Below, piece after piece: positions 1 through 5,080 of a stretch of DNA of 5,080 nucleotides (its first letter is position 1; each line of letters begins with the position of its first letter). Under the pieces are notes generated by a model, which was not told where the DNA came from, ran no database searches, and was given only the letters and a program-made list of their open reading frames with translations. This stretch comes from Deltaproteobacteria bacterium (GTDB lineage Bacteria > Myxococcota_A > Polyangia > Haliangiales > Haliangiaceae). Location of the stretch: assembly GCA_013813945.1 (NCBI GenBank), contig JACCQV010000228.1:1-5080 (forward strand), read 5' to 3'. Made by a program: the position numbers and the translations under genes.

Positions 1-1
1 C

Positions 2-124
2 AGCGTCTGGAAATGGAACATCGACCCGGTATCGGCCGGTGGCTCGGCCGGTTGCCTCGGAGTCGCCTACGCAGACGCCTACGCCTACGCCTACGAGGTC
101 AACACAAGCGATCCCTGGGGTTAG
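2..124 (+). CDS. 3' end of an unidentified gene with an Ala-Tyr-rich C-terminus
   Basis: Only the last 40 codons are present; the gene enters from the left and stops at TAG 122-124. I do not recognise the family. Reading from base 2, the residues include a Trp-Lys-Trp-Asn segment near the start, a small Gly/Ser/Ala stretch with one Cys (SAGGSAGCLG), the repeat AYADAYAYAYE, and a final DPWG. This frame was chosen because about three quarters of its third positions are G or C and it has a balanced amino acid mix. The other two forward frames here are Arg-rich or Pro/Thr-rich and look like shadows. The tail has no membrane segment. It could end a secreted or surface protein, or a short peptide precursor, but nothing visible decides this. 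The downstream ORF begins 32 nt later with no terminator between, so it may share the transcript. Confidence 0.5.
   Translation, partial: SVWKWNIDPVSAGGSAGCLGVAYADAYAYAYEVNTSDPWG
65..94 (+). repeat. Hexanucleotide tandem repeat (GCCTAC, five units)
   Basis: Five consecutive 6-base units are present: GCCTAC, GCAGAC, then GCCTAC three times. The second unit is degenerate. The repeat is in frame with the partial gene ending at 124 and encodes Ala-Tyr, Ala-Asp, Ala-Tyr, Ala-Tyr, Ala-Tyr. A 6-base unit can expand or contract without breaking the frame, so the length of this tail may vary between strains. Confidence 0.75.
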
Positions 125-144
125 ACCGTTTGGAGTACCGTCAT

Positions 145-150
145 GGAGGT
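145..150 (+). promoter_or_regulatory. Strong Shine-Dalgarno (GGAGGT) for the leader ORF
   Basis: GGAGGT lies 6 nt before the GTG at 157, a near-ideal match and spacing. It is the best ribosome binding site in the window, and it serves the 21-codon ORF rather than the oxygenase start at 232, which has no purine-rich sequence just upstream. This suggests that ribosomes load here and reach the oxygenase start by coupling. Confidence 0.6.
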
Positions 151-156
151 GGCGCC

Positions 157-222
157 GTGACCGGTCGACGAGACGTTCTTCAGCTTGCGTCAGCCGCGCT
201 GCTCGTCCGCCTCCGCCCCTAG
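157..222 (+). CDS. Short leader ORF resembling a truncated Tat signal peptide
   Basis: This is a 21-codon ORF from GTG 157 to TAG 220-222, beginning MTGRRDVLQLASAALL and ending in a short basic stretch. Seen directly: a twin arginine at residues 4-5, a hydrophobic run of about 11 residues, and a strong Shine-Dalgarno 6 nt upstream. Twin-arginine signals have this RR-x-hydrophobic pattern near the start, but here the ORF stops before any cleavage site or mature domain. It ends 9 nt before the ATG at 232 and is in the same frame as that gene. It could be a translated leader that couples translation into the oxygenase gene, a genuine microprotein, or the remnant of a decayed Tat-exported protein gene. 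The sequence alone does not separate these; the ribosome binding site favours translation. Confidence 0.45.
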   Translation: MTGRRDVLQLASAALLVRLRP

Positions 223-231
223 CCCCACGCC

Positions 232-1131
232 ATGGCGCACCTCATCCTCTACGCGCTACCGGTCGTGGCCATCGCCGTCCTGGCGATGATTCTCGAGGCG
301 CGGTGGGCTGCGCGGCATCCCGAGATGCGGGGCTACGACGCACGTGACACGGTCGCCAGCCTCTCGATGGGCGTCCTCAAGATCAGCGCCGGTGCGGTCG
401 CGAAGCTCGCCTCGTTGCCGCTGTTTGCCTGGCTCTACACCCACCGGATCGCCGACCTCGGCGAGGCGGCGCTGGTCTCGTCATGGCTGATCCTGCTGGT
501 CGCCGAGGATCTCTGTTTCTACTGGTTTCACCGGCTGCATCACGGGGTGCGCGTGCTGTGGGCCACGCATGTCAATCACCACTCGAGCCAGCACTTCAAC
601 CTCTCGACCGGGTTTCGCCAGACGGTGCTGACCACGCTGACGAGTCCGGTGTTCTGGGCACCGCTCGCCCTCCTCGGGTATCCGCCGTGGATGATCCTCG
701 TCGCTCAGACGTGGAGCCAGATCTATCAGTTCGGCCTCCACACCGAGGCGATCGGCCGGCTCGGTCCGCTCGAGTGGATCCTGAACACTCCTTCGCACCA
801 CCGCGTGCATCACGGCACGAACGTCCCGTACCTCGATCGCAACCACGGCGGCATCTTCATCCTGTGGGACCGCCTGTTCGGAACCTTCGAGCCCGAGCGC
901 GAACGTGTGGTATTCGGGCTCACGAACGACATCCATACGTTTCACCCGGCGAAGATCCTGTTCCACGAGGTCGGGGCGATGGTCCACGACGTGCGGCGCG
1001 CTCCGACGCTACGCGCCAAGCTCGGATATGTCTTCGCGCCGCCCGGATGGAGTCACGACGGTTCGTCTCGTACGGCGCGCGAGCTCCGCAAAACCCGTCC
1101 GACCGAGCACATCGGCTCGCCCGCAGGATAG
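232..1131 (+). CDS. Membrane di-iron oxygenase, alkylglycerol monooxygenase-like (fatty acid hydroxylase superfamily)
   Basis: This 299-residue integral membrane enzyme uses a histidine-coordinated di-iron centre and O2 to hydroxylate a lipid-like substrate. The histidine boxes are visible: HRLHH at 100-104, HVNHH at 113-117, His170, HHRVHH at 189-194, and NHGG at 204-207. Hydrophobic segments lie at about 3-20, 45-68, 80-98 and 132-168. The stretch LGPLEWILNTPSHHRVHHG (about 177-195), the following IFILWDRLFGTFE, and VFGLTNDIHTF (227-237) match the signature I recall for animal alkylglycerol monooxygenase (AGMO), which cleaves ether lipids with tetrahydrobiopterin. This is a closer match than to sterol desaturases. 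Family membership is secure; substrate and cofactor are inferred. The Glu that follows the first box in AGMO is Gly105 here. ATG 232 was chosen because an in-frame TAG lies at 220-222, although it lacks its own Shine-Dalgarno. The next gene starts 9 nt after the stop. Confidence 0.9.
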   Translation: MAHLILYALPVVAIAVLAMILEARWAARHPEMRGYDARDTVASLSMGVLKISAGAVAKLASLPLFAWLYTHRIADLGEAALVSSWLILLVAEDLCFYWFHRLHHGVRVLWATHVNHHSSQHFNLSTGFRQTVLTTLTSPVFWAPLALLGYPPWMILVAQTWSQIYQFGLHTEAIGRLGPLEWILNTPSHHRVHHGTNVPYLDRNHGGIFILWDRLFGTFEPERERVVFGLTNDIHTFHPAKILFHEVGAMVHDVRRAPTLRAKLGYVFAPPGWSHDGSSRTARELRKTRPTEHIGSPAG

Positions 1132-1140
1132 GTTCGTGCG

Positions 1141-2229
1141 ATGTGGGTGCATCCCGGGCGGCTGCCACACATCCTGACGCCGGCGGACTACGTGGATCCC
1201 GAGCGTCATGACCGCGAGCTGCGAGCGCTGTTTGCGGGCGGCTGGCACTGCGTCACGACGCGTGATGCCCTGCGCGCGCCTGGGGACTTCATCACGCTCG
1301 AGCTGTTCGGCGAGCCGGTGCTCGTGCGCAACTGCGACGGCGACATCCGCGCATTTCAGAACGTGTGCGCGCATCGCCACTCGTTATTGACGACCGAGGC
1401 GCGCGGCTCGATGGCGAAGATCCGATGTCGTTATCACGGCTGGGAGTACGACTCGGAGGGCCGCACGTGCGGAGTGCCCGATGCACCCTCGCTCGTGCCG
1501 ATCAAGCGTGGCGGCGAGCGGCTCCTGCGGTTCCGCGCGGAGACCTGCGGGCAGCTCGTGTTCGTCTCGCTCGCCGAGCTCGGACCGGGCCTGCGCGAGG
1601 CACTCGGCGAGCGCACGTGGACCGTGATCGAGACCGCATTCTCCGATGAGCTCCGGCAGACCGCGGCATGGACGATCGATCACGCCGCGAACTGGAAGAT
1701 TCCTGTCGAGAATGCACTCGAGAGCTATCACGTGCCGCAGGTCCATCCGAAGACGTTCAAGAACCTGTCCGCCGCACGCGACGCGACGCATACGCTCGCG
1801 GATCGGTTCACGGCGCTGGAGAACATCCGGCCTCCCGGCGGGCCCGCGATGCGCTGGCTGACCGCTCGGTGGCGGAGACAGCCCCGCCACGTCTACGCGC
1901 ATCATCATGCCTTCCCGAATCTCCTCGTCGCCCAGACCGACGTCTCGAGCCTTGCCCAGATCGTGATCCCGCTGGCGCCGATGCGATCGCGGAGCCTCGC
2001 GTTCTGCTTCGTGCACCGTGGCGACGAAGGGCGCTGGCTTCCCCGCGCGCTCGGGCCCGTGGTCGACCGTGTCGTCGGGCACTTCTCGCGTGAGGTGCTC
2101 CGGGAGGATGATGCGATGTTCGCTGGCATCCAGCGCGGGCTATGCGCGAGCCGCCACAACGGTGTGATCAGCGCGCGCGAGGAGCGGGTCCACGCGTTCC
2201 AGCACTTCGTCGCCGAGGCGGTCCGCTAG
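1141..2229 (+). CDS. Rieske non-heme iron oxygenase, alpha subunit type
   Basis: This 362-residue cytoplasmic oxygenase would take electrons through a [2Fe-2S] cluster to a mononuclear iron that activates O2. The N-terminal Rieske domain (about 33-140) carries the ligands Cys76-x-His78 and Cys96-x-x-His99. The catalytic domain begins with NWKIPVENALESYH (184-197). His197, His202 and, by motif position, Asp323 in the EDDAMFAGIQRGL segment would form the 2-His-1-carboxylate triad. Glu194, three residues before His197, sits where a bridging acidic residue links the two metal centres in this family. The length suits single-component-type alpha subunits such as choline or carnitine monooxygenases rather than longer naphthalene dioxygenase-type chains. 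A His cluster (250, 254-256) precedes FPNLLV. No beta subunit, ferredoxin or reductase gene is in the window. The start ATG 1141 has only a weak AGGATAGG upstream. The stop abuts the next start codon. The substrate is unknown. Confidence 0.93.
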   Translation: MWVHPGRLPHILTPADYVDPERHDRELRALFAGGWHCVTTRDALRAPGDFITLELFGEPVLVRNCDGDIRAFQNVCAHRHSLLTTEARGSMAKIRCRYHGWEYDSEGRTCGVPDAPSLVPIKRGGERLLRFRAETCGQLVFVSLAELGPGLREALGERTWTVIETAFSDELRQTAAWTIDHAANWKIPVENALESYHVPQVHPKTFKNLSAARDATHTLADRFTALENIRPPGGPAMRWLTARWRRQPRHVYAHHHAFPNLLVAQTDVSSLAQIVIPLAPMRSRSLAFCFVHRGDEGRWLPRALGPVVDRVVGHFSREVLREDDAMFAGIQRGLCASRHNGVISAREERVHAFQHFVAEAVR

Positions 2230-4023
2230 TTGCGTCGCCTGTTCGCCTCGCGCTGGATCTGTGGCGTCGCGGCGCTACTCGCCCTCGCGCTCACGCTGCC
2301 ATCGATCGGCAACGGCCTCGGGATCGATGATCACCTGTTGCGAGCGCGCGTCGTCGATCAGCAATGGACTGCGGCGCGCTCGGCACGCGATCTGTTCGTG
2401 TTTGCGAGTCCGGATCACGAAGGTGAGCTCGCCGCGCAGATGGCGAGCGGCGAGATCTCGTGGTGGGCGGCCCCCGAGCTTCGCTGGGGGTTCATGCGAC
2501 CGCTCCCGGCGCTCCTCCATCACGCAGAATTCACCGCGCTCGGTCGCACCGGCGCCGGATGGATGCACCTGCACAGCGTGCTCTGGATGGCTGCGCTGGC
2601 CGCAGCGGTCGCGCTCCTGTACCGGCAGATGTTCGGTGCCACGTGGTTCGCGGGGCTCGCGGCCGTGCTGTATGCGATCGACGACGGCCATGGCTTCGCG
2701 GTCGGCTGGCTGTCCAACCGGGGTGCGGTGATGGGCGCGTGCTTCGCCGTGCTCGCGCTGATCGCGCATGATCGGTGGTGCCGCGGTCGCTGGCGGCCGG
2801 GCGCGGTGCTCGGCCCCCTGGCGCTCGCGGTCGCGCTCCTGTGCTCGGAGCAGATGGTTGCGATCGCGGGCTACCTCGTAGCGTACGAGGTCGTACTCCA
2901 CCGCGTCGCGCTCCGGCAGCGGCTACTCGCGTTCGCTCCGTTCGCGGTGCTGATCGTTGCCTGGTACCTCGTGCGTGGGTCTCTCGGCTACGGCAGCGTG
3001 GGGACCGGTTCGTATACCGATCCGATCGGAGAGCCGGTCGCCTTCCTCGGTGCGGCCCTGCAACGGATTCCAATCCTCGCGCACAGCCAGCTCGGGCCGC
3101 TGCCCGCGGATCTGTGGGAGGTCTGGTTTGTCCGCCAGGATCTCGGCTGGTTGATGATCGCGATCGGGATCGGGTTCCTCGCGATCTTCGGCGCCGTCTT
3201 CGTCCGCCTGCTGCGCGCCGATCCGGTCGCGCGGTTCTGGGCCCTCGGCGCGGGCCTCGCCGTGATCTCGGTCTGCGGCGCTCACCCGAACGATCGCCAC
3301 CTGCTGCTCGTCGGGATCGGTGGATCCGCGCTGGTGGCCCGGTTCCTCGCCGCGTGGATCGACCGCGCCGATCCTGCACAGCGGTCGCTCCTGCCCCGCC
3401 GCGGAGCGACCGTCGCCGCGATCGTGCTGTTCGCGATCCATGCCGTGCTCGCGCCGATCGCCCTGCCGATTCGCGCGCGGATTCCAGGATCGGTCAGCCG
3501 GGGAGTCGCGAGGATCGATGCGCTCGTGCCGGCCGACCCCGCTCTCGCGAACCAGGACCTCGTGATCGTGAACGTGCCGTTCAAGTACCTGTGCAACTTC
3601 GCGAGCGTGGTGCGGCGCTCGAGCGGCGGCGTGTCGCCGCAGCGCTGGCGCTGTCTCGGAGTGACGCCGGATGCCGTCGTCGCATCGCGGCCCGATGCGC
3701 ACACGCTCGCGCTGCGGCCGGCGCAAGGCTACCTGCGGTTCTTCGAGGACACCAACGTCCGTTCGCGGCGCTTCCCGTTCGCGGCAGGCGATCGTGTCGA
3801 GCTTCCGGACTTCTCCGTCAGCGTGCGCACCGTGACCGCGGACGCGCGACCTGCCGAGATCGAGGTGCGGTTCGCCGTTTCTCTCGACCATCCCTCGCTG
3901 CGCTGGGTCGTCTGGCACGACGGAGCGTACCGGTCGTTCACACCGCCACGCATCGGCGACTCGGTGACAATTCCTGCCGAGTCGTTCGCGTTCGGCGATC
4001 TGCTGTCGGATGCGAAGCCATGA
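2230..4023 (+). CDS. Polytopic membrane protein, GT-C glycosyltransferase-like
   Basis: This 597-residue protein has a TTG start directly after the TAG of the Rieske gene. TTG is accepted because the first in-frame ATG is at residue 71, which would remove the first membrane segment and the acidic motif. Hydrophobic segments lie near 11-27, 112-130, 137-150, 163-180, 190-224, 232-248, 304-326, 332-350, 356-376 and 392-412. A first extracytoplasmic loop with Asp33-Asp34, then GFMRPLPALLHH (87-98), WLSNR (160-164) and HPNDRH (352-357), follow the layout of GT-C enzymes. These use polyprenyl-phosphate sugars and have a catalytic acidic residue in the first loop. Residues from about 420 onward form a soluble tail, probably outside the membrane, with Cys455 and Cys475 and a beta-rich end. 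The GT-C assignment is by topology and motif resemblance, not by a confirmed family match, and acceptor and sugar are unknown. A GAGG at 2215-2218 is a distant ribosome site; coupling to the preceding gene is likely. Confidence 0.7.
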   Translation: MRRLFASRWICGVAALLALALTLPSIGNGLGIDDHLLRARVVDQQWTAARSARDLFVFASPDHEGELAAQMASGEISWWAAPELRWGFMRPLPALLHHAEFTALGRTGAGWMHLHSVLWMAALAAAVALLYRQMFGATWFAGLAAVLYAIDDGHGFAVGWLSNRGAVMGACFAVLALIAHDRWCRGRWRPGAVLGPLALAVALLCSEQMVAIAGYLVAYEVVLHRVALRQRLLAFAPFAVLIVAWYLVRGSLGYGSVGTGSYTDPIGEPVAFLGAALQRIPILAHSQLGPLPADLWEVWFVRQDLGWLMIAIGIGFLAIFGAVFVRLLRADPVARFWALGAGLAVISVCGAHPNDRHLLLVGIGGSALVARFLAAWIDRADPAQRSLLPRRGATVAAIVLFAIHAVLAPIALPIRARIPGSVSRGVARIDALVPADPALANQDLVIVNVPFKYLCNFASVVRRSSGGVSPQRWRCLGVTPDAVVASRPDAHTLALRPAQGYLRFFEDTNVRSRRFPFAAGDRVELPDFSVSVRTVTADARPAEIEVRFAVSLDHPSLRWVVWHDGAYRSFTPPRIGDSVTIPAESFAFGDLLSDAKP

Positions 4024-5080
4024 CGCGCCTGACGGTGGTGATGCTGACGGTGTTCGTCGACTCGTTCGGGTTCGGCATCGTGATCCCGTTCTTGCCCCTG
4101 TACGCGAGCTCGCTCGGTGCATCGGGGCTCGAGGTCGGCCTCTTGCTCGCGACCTATTCGCTCGCGCAGATGATCGTCGCGCCGCGGTGGGGACGCCTCT
4201 CGGATCGTGTCGGGCGCAAACCCATCATGGTGATCGCAGCAGCCGGCACGTGCGCGAGCTTCGTCGTGCTCGGCATCGGTGACAACCTCGCGCTGATCTT
4301 CGGCGGGCGCGCACTCCTCGGCTGCTTCGGCGTCGGCTACAGCACAGCGCAGGCGTGGGTCGCCGACACCACCCCCATCGAGGAGCGCAGCCGCGTGCTC
4401 GCGCTCATCGGAGCCTCGCACTCCGTGGGCTTCGCGCTCGGTCCTGCCCTCGGTGCGGTCGGCGTGATGACGGGCGGACTGTCGGCGCCATTCTGGTTCG
4501 CAGCCGGATGCGCAGCGGTCAGCGCGCTGCTCGCGGCCACGCTGTTGCCTGCAGCCGTGCCGCAGCCTCGAACGAGTACTGCGCCGCGCCTTCGCGACTT
4601 CTCCGGCAATCGATCGTTCGCGATCTGTCTCGCGGTGTCGTTTGGCCTCACCTATGCGTTCTCCAATATCGAAGCGACGTTCTCGCTGTTCACCTCCGAC
4701 GAGCTCGCGTTCACCCCGACCGAGAACGGCCTGTTCTTCGTCCTGATCGGCCTGTGTGCGGCGGCGACCCAGGTCCTCGTCACGCGCCGGCTCGCGCGTC
4801 GGTTCCCGGAGCACATCTGCGTGATCCTCGGCCTGGTGTTGCTCGGCGCCGGCGCCGCCTCGATCCCGTTCGCGAACAGTGGTGCCAGCTTGATCGCCCC
4901 GATGGTCGTCCTCGCGGCGGGCTTCGCGATCACGACACCGTCGCTGACCGCGTGGGTCTCGCGCAGCGCACCCGCGGACCGCCAGGGTGAGGCACTCGGT
5001 CTGTCGATGTCGGCCGCTGCGATGGCGCGAATCGCGGGCCCTGGCGTGGGCGGGCTCATGTACGACGAGCTCGGACACGG
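4020..5080 (+). CDS. Major facilitator superfamily transporter, drug:H+ antiporter type (3' end missing)
   Basis: 353 codons are present and the gene runs off the window; relatives of this type are about 390-410 residues. It is an inner membrane secondary transporter resembling the TetA/DHA1 12-helix exporters. The first helix contains Asp14 and the FGFGIVIPFLPLY segment typical of that group. Motif A in the loop after helix 2 is GRLSDRVGRKP (58-68). Arg97 in helix 4 corresponds to motif B. The antiporter motif C appears as GASHSVGFALGPALGA (131-146). A second-half motif, ARIAGPGVGG (336-345), is also present. Motif C supports export by proton antiport, but the substrate cannot be read from sequence. 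ATG 4020 overlaps the upstream TGA as ATGA, so translation is probably coupled to the membrane protein before it. The context suggests export of whatever the two oxygenases and the GT-C-like protein make or modify, or self-protection. Confidence 0.9.
   Translation, partial: MTRLTVVMLTVFVDSFGFGIVIPFLPLYASSLGASGLEVGLLLATYSLAQMIVAPRWGRLSDRVGRKPIMVIAAAGTCASFVVLGIGDNLALIFGGRALLGCFGVGYSTAQAWVADTTPIEERSRVLALIGASHSVGFALGPALGAVGVMTGGLSAPFWFAAGCAAVSALLAATLLPAAVPQPRTSTAPRLRDFSGNRSFAICLAVSFGLTYAFSNIEATFSLFTSDELAFTPTENGLFFVLIGLCAAATQVLVTRRLARRFPEHICVILGLVLLGAGAASIPFANSGASLIAPMVVLAAGFAITTPSLTAWVSRSAPADRQGEALGLSMSAAAMARIAGPGVGGLMYDELGH

Noticed and set aside
125..156. Promoter upstream of the leader ORF
   Set aside because: No convincing -35/-10 pair in this 32-base stretch. 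Transcription more likely enters from upstream.
148..162. Imperfect hairpin overlapping the Shine-Dalgarno and GTG of the leader ORF (GGT ... ACC around GGCGCC)
   Set aside because: Mismatches and a very small loop make it weak. I cannot support a riboswitch or attenuator from it.
39..347. Plus-strand ORF of 102 codons covering the gap before the AGMO-like gene
   Set aside because: Arg/Pro/Thr-rich shadow crossing both the upstream gene's end and the start of the oxygenase, with no ribosome site at its start.
483..1211. Plus-strand frame-3 ORF of 242 codons across the AGMO-like gene
   Set aside because: Arg/Ser/Pro/Ala-rich composition with no motif. It overlaps a frame with complete histidine boxes.
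2471..2490. Stem-loop (CCCCC...GGGGG with an AGC/GCT inner stem) considered as a terminator or attenuator
   Set aside because: It lies inside the GT-C-like coding sequence, has no following T run, and such pairings are common by chance at this GC content.
2923..4122. Minus-strand open frame of 399 codons opposite the GT-C-like gene
   Set aside because: Arg/Asp/Glu-rich shadow with no recognisable motif. The + strand frame shows coherent membrane helices.
4845..4856. Perfect palindrome GGCGCCGGCGCC
   Set aside because: It encodes Gly-Ala-Gly-Ala in a transporter helix and is explained by codon choice. No second copy nearby suggests an operator.
3729..5078. Long minus-strand open frame of 449 codons opposite the transporter and GT-C-like genes
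   Set aside because: Its product is dominated by Arg, Asp, Glu and His with no domain-like or hydrophobic pattern. It is the expected antisense shadow of high-GC coding sequence, and the + strand reading there has clear transporter motifs.

Overview
The window is strongly GC-rich and almost entirely coding. All genes lie on the + strand, their third codon positions are dominated by G/C, and the junctions between genes are very tight. This points to a high-GC Gram-negative-type bacterium. A Myxococcota or similar soil/aquatic lineage would fit, but no taxonomic marker is present and I do not claim a genus. I see no rRNA, tRNA, CRISPR array, insertion sequence or convincing terminator.

Layout. 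Positions 2-124 hold the last 40 codons of an unidentified gene whose product ends in an Ala-Tyr repeat. A 107-base gap follows. It holds a strong Shine-Dalgarno sequence (145-150) and a 21-codon ORF (157-222) that looks like a truncated twin-arginine signal peptide. Then come four genes with almost no space between them: a membrane di-iron oxygenase of the fatty acid hydroxylase superfamily, most like alkylglycerol monooxygenase (232-1131); a Rieske non-heme iron oxygenase (1141-2229); a polytopic GT-C-like membrane protein with an extracytoplasmic tail (2230-4023); and a major facilitator transporter cut off by the window end (4020-5080). The junctions are +9 nt, 0 nt (TAG directly followed by a TTG start) and a 4-nt ATGA overlap, so the four genes very probably form one translationally coupled operon.

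How they may work together (inference). Two unrelated O2-dependent iron oxygenases, a lipid-linked glycosyltransferase-like protein and an exporter form a plausible cassette for oxidising, glycosylating and exporting or remodelling a lipid-like or secondary metabolite. Electron-transfer partners for the Rieske enzyme and pterin biosynthesis genes are not in the window and would have to come from elsewhere. No individual protein is of an unknown type. The novel aspects are the combination, the leader ORF before the first oxygenase, and the Tyr-rich C-terminus upstream.
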